From contig JBOZIK010000001.1 of the NCBI GenBank assembly GCA_051453625.1, positions 105,874,893 to 105,938,892 of the forward strand: a stretch of 64,000 bases of DNA, written 5' to 3'. The first letter of the stretch is position 1. Every line of letters begins with the position of its first letter. This stretch comes from Welwitschia mirabilis. Its lineage: Eukaryota > Gnetophyta > Gnetopsida > Welwitschiales. The translations under genes and the position numbers were made by a program. The notes beneath the pieces are model-generated. The model did no database searches, had not been told where the DNA came from, and saw only the letters and a program-made list of their open reading frames with translations. Shown here piece by piece: positions 23,231 to 33,789 of this stretch.

Positions 23231-23575
23231 CACTATAAGAAAAAAGGTATGTAAGGTGTTTATTTAAATATACATCTTAATTATAGGGCTTCTTAAGGTG
23301 TTCATCTTAATAAACACCTTGAATAAAAACAATAATAATATTTTTAAGGCATTTTTTAAAATAAACACTTTAAAAGCCCTTACAAACTATTTTTTAAGGC
23401 ATTTTTTAAGAAACATCTTAAAAATGTGGAGATTTTAAGGATTTTTTTTAAAATCCTTAAAAAATATGGAAATGTTGAGCTTTTAATAAAGGTCCTAAAA
23501 AAGTCCAAGTTAATGGGTTAAATAATTCATGTTTTAAGGCGTTTATGAAAATGTGCCTTAAAAGATAGGGAGGTT
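23231..23575 (+). repeat. CACTA left terminus with subterminal repeats
   Basis: Begins with the CACTA TIR. Then come alternating direct and inverted copies of AAGGTGTTTATTT / AATAAACACCTT (23255-23322), TTTTTAAGGCATTTTTTAA (near 23342 and 23390), TTTTAAGGATTTTTTTTAAA (about 23433) and TTTTAAGGCGTTTATGAAAA (about 23532) with GTGCCTTAAAA. Each can form a short hairpin with its neighbour. The same motif family is at the right end. Confidence 0.85.
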
Positions 23576-26239
23576 TTACTTTGTAAAAATCCATTTCTTT
23601 GCATTTTAATGTTTTATATTTCTTCTTTAAACTATGAATAGTGTAACGCCGTAGGAGTGCAAGAGCCTTGAGCATGTCTATTGTGATCGAACTCCATAGC
23701 ATTATTATTTTATAAGTTGCCAATGCTACGCTCTTACTAATAAAAGCAAAGCAAGGAAAAAAAACATTTTTAGCTTTCTTTTACATCATCAATGTTTTTT
23801 AAGAAAGTAGGGCTTTAATGGATATAGGTATTAGGGTCTTAGTTTTATAACCAGATATGCATGCTTACAAAGAGTTATTTACTAGCATCATTAGATTATG
23901 GTCTTTCACATGCATATTTTTGTTTTTGCTATAAAAATTCTTCTAGGTTTTTGATTAAATCTTTTTTTAAATTTCTTTGAGTATTTTTTTTTGGTATGTT
24001 CTTTCATGTATTTTTTTAATTTATAGGTTTTTTATAGTTTGTTTCTTACCTTTCTTTGGATATGAGAATGGAGAAGATTGATATCCTTTTAACAAATTGC
24101 AAGCACATAGTATAGGTGCTTTTGAGAGACAAATATCAATCTTTAATTCAAAAGGTGACCATAAGGTTAAAGGCATTTGAGATTTTATGTTAAGGTTCTT
24201 GTGCTATTGATTAATGCTTATTTTCCTTGGAGCCTTTTAGATGCCATTTTCCTTCTCCCATCCATTTTCTAAAGATTAAATATTTATTTGTTTTTTTCTT
24301 TATATACTGAGTGCTCAACTATATAGCTAGGGTTTCTCATATGATGGCTCAATCAGTTGCCTCCTTGAATGCATTTATTGTAGCTATTAACATAGCACTA
24401 GAAAATATGTGATCTTGTAATTACTGTTATGCTTATTTTAATTGTTCATATTTATTACTATCTTAGTGATATTTCTATTGCTACACCTAGGCTATTGCCT
24501 CACTTTCTTGCTATCAGTTCTACTACTACTTTTCTTGTACTACACCTTTCATAAAAGATGTAAGAAAAACTCCTTTTTTACTACCCTACTCTATTAAAAA
24601 CTTTATATTAGGTTTTATTTGAAAGATAAACCTTCATTAGATTATCATCAAGGTTTTATAGTTTATTTTTTGTATCTATTTTGAACTCTTGAATGAAAGG
24701 AGCTGAGGATTCTAATGAAGATGCCTCCTGTGATTTAGATATCAATGAATTACATTTTTGCATAAATACATAAAATGTAGGAATATTAGAATGAATCAAG
24801 TGTGGAGTCATTCTTGCCTTCCTTCTCAGAATTTCATTTCTTCCAAATCCAAATTACATGAAATTCAATATATTCTTCTATAAATTCACTGTAAGTCCAT
24901 TCCCTTCTATTCTCAATAATGAATCAACTTTCTAAGATGGTTCAAGATGTCATTAAAAGATGTTCAGAGTATATAGAACTACTTGCAAACCATTTTTCTC
25001 CTCACACCACCTTTCTCTCCCTGGTATAGGTATGCAAGCTAGTACTAGTCTACATACCCCTACCTGTGCATGTGTATATTGGAGCCATCCCCACTATGTA
25101 ATAGCTAGCTCAGGTTCCTAGGCCATAAAGTATCTCTCATGCTGATAGACTATAGAATAATCCACAAATTTAATGTTTCATTCAAACATTATCATCTTTC
25201 ACTACTAAATGGGAACTCTTTCTTGCAAAATTTGACTCGATCAACTAGGCTGGATATGACTTATTTTTAATACTTTGTTAAAATAGCTTACTTTAAGATT
25301 CATATTTTTTCATGCTTGTATTTTAATATTATCTATAGCAAATAAGAAAGAATGAATACTAGAATATTTTCCTTTCTTGTTAGATTGAGCTTCTAGGAAT
25401 TAGAATATGTTATCAAGATCTATGAAGATTAATTAGAAAAAAGTACCAATTATGAAAGAAAGCATGTTTTGGGTTGCAAATTTAAAATTCTATGTTTTTA
25501 CTCTAAAAGGATCACCAATAGCATTAAGGTATTATTGTATCCTCATAAAATTGTCTTTCTTTGAGATATATTATAAAGTTTTGAATAACATAATTGCATA
25601 ATAGCATTTGAAGGGGATAACATAGATTGTGGATGAGATGGCTTTGGCAGAGTACATGAAACTAAATGCTAGAATATGTGATAGTGAAAATTGAAAAGGT
25701 GATTTTCTAATAGTCTTTGATTCAAGTGACTAGATAACTTATGCAATTCCCAGTTATGATGCTTTTGGTACAATTGCTGTTAATATAGAAACCACTACTA
25801 TTATGGCATCACTTGCATATGTCAATACTACTTTAGATTTTTCATTCTAAATCATAAGATTTTCTACTTCCTTGGATATTTAGCTTGGTGTTTGATGACC
25901 TACAGAACAATAATGCTAATGAACTCTTGAGAAGGAATGCTAGCATAAAGGCCCTTTTTGAATTTCTAGACTAGATTTTTAAATAAAATAAGATTTGATT
26001 TGGCTTGATCCATAGAGTTATAATAGTTTCTTTAAGAAGTGGATTTTTCTTTTTGAACTACAGTGTTTGGTTTTAGAAATTATGAAAAGAAATATCTACT
26101 TCAGTTGAAAAGCAAAAGTGCTAGCATAGCAAAGCAGTTAAAGCGTTTGATACTAAATAAGCTTGAAAAAAATCAATACACACCTTTTCTATGAAATTTA
26201 ACTTACATACACTAAAATATTTTTTGTTTCCAAAGAGAG
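23576..26239. other. CACTA interior, left part, no gene recognised
   Basis: No transposase motif is readable on either strand. An 88-codon minus frame at 23457-23723 overlaps the terminal repeats and is not credible as a gene. The text around 25740-25950 has codon-like texture without a recognisable family. Some of this may be intron or captured host sequence. Confidence 0.4.
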
Positions 26240-26244
26240 GTTTT
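26240..26244. repeat. Target-site duplication of copia (left)
   Basis: GTTTT immediately precedes the 5' LTR and is repeated exactly after the 3' LTR at 30739-30743. This fixes both ends of the copia insertion inside the CACTA element. Confidence 0.9.
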
Positions 26245-26368
26245 TGTTAAGAGATGGCTCAAATTTGAGCACACATCCATAAGTAGTAAAAGGCAGAGGT
26301 AGCATACATGCCCATGGGAATACCTTAAATCAAATGGCATTCATATCAAACCTTATACCTGTGTTCAC

Positions 26369-26376
26369 TATATAAG
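26369..26376 (+). promoter_or_regulatory. LTR TATA box
   Basis: TATATAAG, 125 bp into the 5' LTR, is conserved at the same place in the 3' LTR (29738-29745). Position and conservation fit the U3 promoter of a copia element. Confidence 0.7.
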
Positions 26377-26772
26377 TCAATCTTGGCATTCAAAATGAAT
26401 GGCACTTTAATTTTTTCTTTGCTGAAAACTCATCAGTGCTATTTGTGTGTTAGCCTCTGCTGGTTTTGACCTATGTGCTCAGATCATTTGATGCCAGTGC
26501 ATTTTATTTTTTGTTGCAAGTATTTCACTGCCTACACCTTTACACTTGGCTTGCTCCACCTTACTCAGTACTTTGTTCTGTATCTGTGCCTAAGCCCTGC
26601 CCAGTGTCAACATTAATGTGCATCATGTCTCCTATGTGCACTTGATGTTAATGATTACCTACCTTGCTCTGAGTCCTCAATGCGCCTGCATCAGCTCTTC
26701 TTACTTGCTGTTCTCCTGCATGCATCTGCACTGATGCTTTCTATCTGCTAGTGCCCGGCGCCTATGTTTCCG

Positions 26773-26938
26773 CTCCTCACCTATGCATGGCTTTCACCAC
26801 CTCACCTGTGTTTCTGCTCCTCACTTATGTGTGGCTTGTACCAAGTTACACTACCACTGCTCCTTATCTATGCAAGGCCTGCACTGCCTCGCACTGCTCC
26901 TACTCCTCACTTGCACGTGGCTTGCACTACCTCATACC
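26773..26938 (+). repeat. 43-44-bp tandem array inside the 5' LTR
   Basis: Four units start at 26773, 26817, 26860 and 26903, each beginning CTCCT(C/T)A and containing (T/G)TG(T/C)A(T/C)GGCTTGCAC-like text. The 3' LTR holds the same four units (30161 onward), so the array predates this insertion and belongs to the family. Confidence 0.85.
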
Positions 26939-27363
26939 TTTTCTGCCATTTACACATCATGCTAATCACTTGTACATCTCTATGCTTTTCATTCATCTAC
27001 GTGTCGTCCTCAACCTGCATCCATGCTCAGCACTCTGTGCTTGTGCCTGTGTGCTTTGCTAATGTCATTCCTACACAAGCTCAGTGACTACACCTGTCAT
27101 GTGCCTCCTATGCGTAATAGTCACCTGATGCCTTTTGCCTAGCAGTCTCTTCACCAACTTCCCTGCATGCCATTTACCATCAACGTTTACTTCCATGTGC
27201 ACCTCGTTTAACAATTATCTTTCTTTTGGTGCCTAGGCATTACATCAAAAAGATTTCATATTTTTTGGTGCCTTATATAATAGCTTTGTCTATTATTACA
27301 CATTTTTTTGTGTTTGTTATTTTTAGGCTTTTGCTATCTATATTGTGTATTTGCCCAAATAAG

Positions 27364-27375
27364 TGGTATCATAGC
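27364..27375 (+). other. Primer-binding site, initiator tRNA-Met
   Basis: TGGTATCATAGC, two bases after the 5' LTR, matches the usual plant copia site TGGTATCAGAGC at 11 of 12 positions. The complement of the 3' end of initiator tRNA-Met primes minus-strand synthesis here. Confidence 0.9.
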
Positions 27376-27416
27376 ATAGGATTTCCTAGGTCATAAGCAA
27401 GGATGTTAACTGTGAC

Positions 27417-27708
27417 CAAGTTTAACATTGAGAAGTTTGATAGCAAACTTAGCTTCTCTATCTTGCAGGTTTAGATGAAGGCCGTTCTTACTTAAAATGG
27501 CTTGAAGAAGGCCTTGTATGGTAAAGTAAAGAAGCCAAATACCATGGCCGATGAGAAATGAAAATAGTTAGATGATAAGGATCTGTCAGTCATTTAGTTA
27601 TGATTATCTAAGGAGGTTCTTCATGAGGCCGTCTATGAAACCACTACTTTTATGGCTAAAATTGGAATTGTTATACATGATGAAAAGTATCACTAATAAG
27701 CTTCAGCT
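27417..27708 (+). pseudogene. Copia gag remnant
   Basis: In plus frames the sequence reads KFNIEKFDSKLSFSILQV, then KKALYGKVKKPNTM, DDKDLSVI, LSKEVLHEAVYETTTFMAKI. This is the copia gag core (F.G.NF..W...M, W...D..A...I.L.L.D.VL..V....TA...W..L). Several stops interrupt it. The frame enters the N gap, beyond which a short piece (LILKGRSQEN, CYKLK-like text near 28680) would be the zinc-knuckle region. Confidence 0.8.
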
Positions 27709-28534
27709 NNNNNNNNNNNNNNNNNNNNNNNNNNNNNNNNNNNNNNNNNNNNNNNNNNNNNNNNNNNNNNNNNNNNNNNNNNNNNNNNNNNNNNNNNNNN
27801 NNNNNNNNNNNNNNNNNNNNNNNNNNNNNNNNNNNNNNNNNNNNNNNNNNNNNNNNNNNNNNNNNNNNNNNNNNNNNNNNNNNNNNNNNNNNNNNNNNNN
27901 NNNNNNNNNNNNNNNNNNNNNNNNNNNNNNNNNNNNNNNNNNNNNNNNNNNNNNNNNNNNNNNNNNNNNNNNNNNNNNNNNNNNNNNNNNNNNNNNNNNN
28001 NNNNNNNNNNNNNNNNNNNNNNNNNNNNNNNNNNNNNNNNNNNNNNNNNNNNNNNNNNNNNNNNNNNNNNNNNNNNNNNNNNNNNNNNNNNNNNNNNNNN
28101 NNNNNNNNNNNNNNNNNNNNNNNNNNNNNNNNNNNNNNNNNNNNNNNNNNNNNNNNNNNNNNNNNNNNNNNNNNNNNNNNNNNNNNNNNNNNNNNNNNNN
28201 NNNNNNNNNNNNNNNNNNNNNNNNNNNNNNNNNNNNNNNNNNNNNNNNNNNNNNNNNNNNNNNNNNNNNNNNNNNNNNNNNNNNNNNNNNNNNNNNNNNN
28301 NNNNNNNNNNNNNNNNNNNNNNNNNNNNNNNNNNNNNNNNNNNNNNNNNNNNNNNNNNNNNNNNNNNNNNNNNNNNNNNNNNNNNNNNNNNNNNNNNNNN
28401 NNNNNNNNNNNNNNNNNNNNNNNNNNNNNNNNNNNNNNNNNNNNNNNNNNNNNNNNNNNNNNNNNNNNNNNNNNNNNNNNNNNNNNNNNNNNNNNNNNNN
28501 NNNNNNNNNNNNNNNNNNNNNNNNNNNNNNNNNN
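27709..28534. other. Assembly gap, 826 N
   Basis: Unknown sequence within the copia gag. Long open frames drawn across it are artefacts of the N run. Confidence 0.95.
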
Positions 28535-29565
28535 GATGTTACAGCTAATTTATTATTCAAGAAAAAGTTTGATCTTGAAATTCACTATGAGGACAAGGCT
28601 GAAGATCTAATTCTTAAGGGTAGAAGTCAAGAAAACTTGTTAGTACTATAAGAAATTAGGGCATGAAATTTCAAAATGTTATAAGTTGAAAAATAAATAA
28701 GAAAGATAAGTGAAATAGAAAAAACCTCAACAATTCTCTAAGGCTAGTACAATTGAGACTGATTTCTGAAGGTGATGTTCTATTATTTGTGTCTTCTTCT
28801 GATAAGCGAAGCTAATCTGAATGGATTCTTGATTTGGGCTGTATGTTTTATACCTATCCTCATAAGGACTAGTTTACCACTTTTGAACCAATATATACTA
28901 GTGTTGTCTTGATGGGTAATGATGCCTAGTGCAAGATCAAGGGAATAGGTACTATTCAGATTAAGAGCTATGATCGTATTGTCAAGACTCTTTTTGAGGC
29001 ACGATATGTTCCTAATATTAAACGGAACTTAATTTCATTGGGTACTTTTGAATCTAATGGGTATAAATACATAGCTAAAGGTGGATTTCTTAAGGTAATT
29101 AAAGGTGATCGTGTTGTTTTCAAGGTAATCGATGTGGTAGTCTATATGTCTTGCAAGGTTCTATTATTATAAGTTCAACAGTTGTTTCAACAACTATGTC
29201 TAATTCTAATACCACCCAACTATGGCATATGTGTCTAGATCACATGAGTAAAAAGAGCATGCATAACCTAAGTAAGAAGGATCTTCTACGTGGTCAAACA
29301 ATTGGTAAGTTAGAGTTTTGTAAACATTGCATTTTTTAAAAATAGAAAAGAGTTAGTTTTTCTACTGCAACTCACTGTACTAAATGTATTTTGGATTATG
29401 TTTTAGTTTTTCTATTGCAACACATTGTACTAAATGTATTTTAAATTATGTCCACTCTGAATTATGGGGACCCTCCAAAGTTACTTCTATTGGTGGTCAT
29501 CATAAAATGATGACTATTATTGATGATTATTCCCATAAAGTCTAGGTTCAATTTCTAAGGCATAC
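28535..29565 (+). pseudogene. Copia gag end, protease, GAG-pre-integrase and start of integrase
   Basis: The protease region reads WILDLGCMFYTYP (catalytic D at 28831-28833, but the usual DSG is DLG), FTTFEPI, VVLMGND, IKGIGTIQIKSYDRIVKTL, ARYVPNIKRNLISLGTF and GYKYIAKGGFLKV. The pre-integrase domain reads LWHMCLDHMSKKSMHNLSKK with C..C as FCKHCIF (29221-29335). Then comes the integrase start, ILDYVHSELWGPSKVTSIGG and MTIIDDYSHKV (to about 29550). A 50-bp tandem duplication lies between. The rest of integrase, RT and RNase H are absent. Motif order is exactly that of plant copia polyproteins. Confidence 0.9.
29353..29452 (+). repeat. 50-bp tandem duplication in copia integrase
   Basis: TTAGTTTTTCTA(C/T)TGCAAC starts at 29353 and 29403, each followed by (T/A)CA(C/T)TGTACTAAATGTATTTT. 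The second copy is out of place relative to the protein order, so this arose after the element lost function. Confidence 0.9.
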
Positions 29566-29602
29566 ATAATACTTAAGTACCCTCAGTGCGTCAAATTGAG
29601 CC

Positions 29603-29613
29603 AAGGTGGAGAT
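29603..29613 (+). other. Copia polypurine tract
   Basis: AAGGTGGAGAT directly abuts the 3' LTR and matches the usual plant copia context (CCAAGGTGGAGATTGTT). It primes plus-strand synthesis. Confidence 0.85.
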
Positions 29614-30738
29614 TGTTAAGGTGTGGCCCAAATTTAAGCACACATCCATAAGCAATAAAAGGCAGAGGTGGCACACATGCCCATAGGAACACCTTAAATC
29701 AAATGGCATCCATATCAAACCTTATGCATATGTTTGCTATATAAGTGAACTTTGCATCCAAAATGAATAAGACTTCAATTTTTTCTTTATTGGCAACTCA
29801 ATATCTACTCTTCGCCTAGCTTAGCGCTGTTTACCTGTCAGTCTATGCCAGTTTTGACCTATGTCCTCAGATCGTTTGGTGCCAGTGCATTTTCTTTTTC
29901 ATTGCGGATGTTTCATCACATGTACCTTTACACTTGGATTATTCCACCTCGCTCAGCACTTTGTTCTCTATCTGTGCCTAAGCCCTACTTAGCGTCTACA
30001 TCAACGTGTACTATGTCTCCTATGTGCACTCGATGTTGACCATTGTCTGCCTCACTCTGAGTCCTCAACGTGCCTGCGTTGGCTCTTCTTGCATGTTGTT
30101 CTTCTACATGCATATGCCCCGGTGCTTCCTATCTTCCAGTGCCCTGTGCCTGTGTTTCTGCTTCTTACCTGTGCACAACCTGCACTGCCTTACCTATGTT
30201 TCCACTCCTCATGTACATGTGGCCTGCATCGCCTCGCACCATCACTGCATCTCACCTATGCATGGCCTGCACTGCCTCGCATCATCACTGCTCCTAAGGT
30301 GCGTGTGGCTTAAACTGTCTTGTACCGTTTTCGGCATCTGCATGCTGTGCTGATTGCTTATATGTCTTTGTGCTCTTCGTTCATTTGTGCATCATCCTCA
30401 ACCTATGCCTGTGCTCAGCACTCTATGCTCCACTAGCTCATTCCTGTGTGAGCTCAGTGACTACACTTGTCACATTCCTCTTATGCCTAACAATTACTTG
30501 GTACCTTTTACCTAGCAGTCTCTCCACCAGCTTTCTTACATGCCATTTACCATCGATGTTCACTTCCATATGTGTCTTGTTTGACAATTGTCTTTCTTTT
30601 AGCACTTGGGCATTACATCACAAAGATTTTTTATTTTTTTGGCACCTGATACAATAGATTTATCTATCATTACATATTTTTTCTTTGTGTTTGTTATTTT
30701 TGAGCTTTTACTATCTGTATTATGTATTTGCTTAAATA
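29614..30738 (+). repeat. Copia 3' LTR
   Basis: 1125 bp, TGTTAAGG...TTAAATA, partner of 26245-27361. It has its own TATATAAG at 29738-29745 and the four-unit 43-44-bp array near 30161-30333. Open frames at 29845-30657 lie in this array and are shadows of LTR composition, not genes. Confidence 0.93.
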
Positions 30739-30743
30739 GTTTT
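30739..30743. repeat. Target-site duplication of copia (right)
   Basis: GTTTT, identical to 26240-26244. Confidence 0.9.
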
Positions 30744-31298
30744 GGTAAAGAAATTGTAGATAATGAAAAATACATAAGATAAAAGAACATTTATTTCCGT
30801 ATGAACCTTTATTTCTCTGAGTTTGCAAAATAGCAATTATTATGATGTCCTCTTTTCATATTTATACAGTAGTAGTTATGTCAATGATGATTTTTAACAA
30901 AAGGTATTTGATTAATGAGTCCTAAAATGATCAAAGCATATCACTCTGTTCTCCTATACAGAGGGGATAGGTCAAGAATTAAAATCATGCTTCTATTTTT
31001 GTTGCATAATTTATAACCTAAAAGATAAGATATCTGTGGATCTTTTTAACTACCATTAATGTAGATTAAGCTAACAATATTAAATATTAAAACTATCACA
31101 AGACTCAAAACCCTAGAACTTAAAAATACTTATAACCCTATTTTGATTGTTTTCACAAAATCGAAAACACTTATAGATTATTTCATGTTTTCATAATAGA
31201 TAATATCACCAATGTCAATTAAATATTTAAGTACTTAATGTCATGACTTGTGATCTCTAAAAATTAATATTTCTTACTCTGATAAAAACTTTAAAATC

Positions 31299-31460
31299 AA
31301 ACTTATACTTAGAGATGCTTTAAAAGAAGAGATGAAGCTAGCTCTTAATCCACTTGTCTTATGGGCATGGTCTAGTTTGTTAATTAATGCTATAAATAGT
31401 ATTCCAGTAGGGGAGCTTAATGGAGGCCATATAACATTAGCATTATGGAGAAGGAAGATA
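31299..31460 (+). pseudogene. EGY2-like M50 metalloprotease exon fragment
   Basis: Fifty-four uninterrupted codons read KLILRDALKEEMK then LALNPLVLWAWSS, LLINAINSIPVG and ELNGGHITLALWRRK, ending at a TGA. This closely matches the segment of EGY2 (a chloroplast thylakoid/envelope intramembrane S2P-type protease of plants) around its third metal-binding motif, where family members read NSIP.GELDGG. The aspartate expected to bind zinc is Asn here (N27 of the 40-residue core), so even an expressed fragment would lack activity. Flanks show no other EGY exons, so this is one exon or part of one. It lies inside the CACTA element, consistent with capture of a host gene piece. I recall the family sequence, not an alignment. 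Confidence 0.75.
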
Positions 31461-31836
31461 TGATGCTATTAATGCTTGTAGATGGGTGCAACTTAATGAT
31501 GAAGAAAAGGATGATCTAGCCCCTTTTTTTAAGAGTAAAAATGAACAGAAGTCATGTGTCACTGACTAGTATTTGAAGGAATCAGATAGTTTAGCTAGGT
31601 TAGATGCCTCTAAGATGAAGGCCTAAAATAACATGGTTGATTTTGAAACTAACTATGTGTCTGCTACTAAGATCAATAGCTTGAATGAGGCCATCTTGAT
31701 TAACAGAGACTCTCAGATTATAGTAGAAATGTCTGCTCATAAATTTCTTAGTTCTAGATATGACTACAACATTGGAACTTCTATAAAGAACAATTTCAAT
31801 TTAAAAGTCATTACAAAATGGTGGGGTATATCTTGA
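31459..31836 (+). pseudogene. Unrecognised coding-like fragment next to the EGY2-like exon
   Basis: One frame is open but for two stops over about 125 codons: YDAINACRWVQLNDEEKDD, LKESDSLARLDASKMK, then 67 codons beginning MVDFETNYVSATKINSLNEA and including VEMSAHKFLSSRYDY and ending KWWGIS. Amino-acid composition is protein-like, and the local G+C is higher than the surroundings. It starts where the EGY2-like match ends, in a different frame. It could be another captured exon or a CACTA-encoded product. No family is recognised. Confidence 0.4.
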
Positions 31837-33789
31837 CTCATATCTAGTGTTAATGATGAAAAAAGCCTTATTAAATCATAGAATAATGGTTCTGTATATC
31901 AACGTAATGTATGGAATTTGACATAAAAGTTTGAACTACTTGGAAGGTTTAGATTGTTCAGAAGATGGAGTAAAAAGAGTAAAATATAGTGATTATTTTC
32001 ATTGGTTGACTTCATAAATAACTACTCTTGGTTTTGGTAACAAGGAAGTATCCGGCTTGGGAGGATCAATACAAAAGGAGATGTAGAGGTGTTAATATTC
32101 TCCTATAGCTATTTCATGTAATTAACCTGAATTCTTATTGTTATGCTTTGCCTTGTAGGACTCTTTATGTTCATGACCATTTGAATACTAGATTTCAACA
32201 TCTGTCCACTTTGGACTCACTTGATAAATGTTGAGGTATATAAAACAAAGATGTTTTAGCTATGCAGTTCCATTTCATTTAGATGCATTTACCTTCTAGA
32301 ATTGCAAATTTAGTTTTTGATCTTTTTTCTCAAAATTCTTTAGTCATGATGGAAGACAAACTGACTTTTTATTTGATAAATCTAAAAGATGAGTAAAGTA
32401 AGTATTTGAGGTGATAAGAAAGCTCAGACATAATAATATTATTAATCTCAATGTTTTTAAGTTAAGACAACCTCATGCACCATTATAGGGCTTGATATTT
32501 GACATGAATTAGAAATCCTTAAATTCTTAAATTTTCTTATTGTTTGTCCTTTCCCCTAGACCATGACCATGAAACCTTTCTTAGCTTTATCATAATAAGA
32601 GTTATTATAATAAGAGCACAACCTTGTGCATTATGAAATCAGAGAGATTTTAATAGTAATAAAGAGTAGTTGTAGAACATCAGATTCATCCATGTCCATT
32701 GCATATCCATTACTCTTTGGGTAAACTCCATCCCTTCAACACTGAGATGGACATCCTCCGTACAAGGCTTTGTTGTCAATAACAAAGTAAACATATCATT
32801 TGGCCTATTTGATTTATTCAAAGATTTTCTTAAAAGATTTAATGCAACTTGATTTTGTTTTATACTACTCTAAGAAAGAGCTAGATCATTTTAATGATCA
32901 CACCTTGAATATAGACCAGGGAGGACCTGTTCAATTTCCTTTACCAATATGAATGATTACCCACAAAAAGAAAGTGCAAATTCTAGGTGATCCATAATAG
33001 GGGAATCCCGATTAATCTTTTTAAGATAGAATTTTCTAAGTAATATCATAAGTGAGAGAATTGATTCTGTCACATTATTTTTTGAAATAAATAATCCATT
33101 AATGTATGAATCTAAACTTGGTGCACTTGCCTCTACTCCATTGTAGGGTAACATAATGGCAAACTTCTTTTGTATTCTAGCACAACTGTTAGCATCAAGA
33201 TTCTAATGTCCAAGTAGATCATGTCTATAATGACAAACTCTAAAATCTATTATATTTTCAAAGATGTGTAATGAATTTTGAAAGCTGTGCACTCAAACAC
33301 ATAGATGCTCTTTTCCTATGAATCTACATTAATACTCTGAAGCCTAAATAAGAGTTTACAATTTCAAGATGTTCTAGAAGAAACTTTCATGATGATAGTA
33401 GTTACTCAAGAGATACTTTTTTTTTAGTTACTCAAGAGATACTTTTTTTTTCCTTTCATGTTTGTTTTCCCTTATGTTCATATTTCAATATTTGGGCACT
33501 AGAATCATTTCATAAATCCACTAATTCTAACAATACTATCATATGTCACTTTATTCAAGAATTAGAAGCGAGGTTTCAATCCTGATGCTAAAACATTTTA
33601 AGCTATGATCTTTAAAAAAGGAAAGGTAAGAATGATACATGAGATTATGACAAAAGCTATGGTAAAAGCTGTAAGAGAGAGAATAGTGGATTTGGAGATT
33701 ATGAGGATGAAAGATTTTGTGGATGCACTCTCAGTTTTGTTTTTTAAAAATTTTGGAATTTGCGGACATAGTTTCTACTCATTTAAATC
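31837..33789. other. CACTA interior, no gene recognised
   Basis: Short minus-strand open frames (33154-32957 and 32821-32639) have protein-like text (GVEASAPSLDSYINGLF; TEDVHLSVEGMEFTQRVMDM) but no recognised family and could be decayed exons. A 26-bp tandem duplication, AGTTACTCAAGAGATAC plus a T run, lies at 33400-33450. Confidence 0.35.

Larger units (their letters stand above)
26245..27361 (+). repeat. Copia 5' LTR
   Basis: 1117 bp, starting TGTTAAG and ending CAAATA, aligned end to end with the 3' LTR. The TATA box TATATAAG is at 26369-26376. The middle is C-rich and unusually G+C-rich for the window, with a four-unit 43-44-bp array. Open frames inside it (26751-27087) run through that array in three phases and are not genes. 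Confidence 0.93.
26245..30738 (+). mobile_element. Ty1/copia LTR retrotransposon, internally deleted
   Basis: Complete outer structure: 5' LTR 26245-27361, primer site for initiator tRNA-Met, gag, an 826-N gap, protease and integrase start, polypurine tract, 3' LTR 29614-30738, and a 5-bp target duplication GTTTT. LTRs start with TG and end with TA (probably CA with C to T). The coding part jumps from the beginning of integrase (about 29560) to the polypurine tract (29603) within about 40 bp. Most of integrase and all RT and RNase H are therefore deleted, and the copy is non-autonomous. The two LTRs agree at roughly 85% over their first 180 bp by eye, so the insertion is old, yet younger than the CACTA that contains it. 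Confidence 0.93.

Noticed and set aside
23457-23723. 88-codon minus-strand frame at the CACTA left end
   Set aside because: Half of it consists of the subterminal repeat motif; no protein similarity.
26751-27087. Three overlapping open frames (60-107 codons)
   Set aside because: They lie in the C-rich tandem array of a copia 5' LTR; openness in three phases reflects repeat composition.
27572-28651. Long open frames across N blocks here, at 8818-9336, 45008-45193, 46162-46940 and 59676-60170
   Set aside because: Their length comes from runs of N; only the sequenced edges carry information.
29845-30657. Several overlapping Cys- and His-rich open frames suggesting a small cysteine-rich protein
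   Set aside because: They are inside the 3' LTR of the same copia element and correspond to the LTR repeat array.
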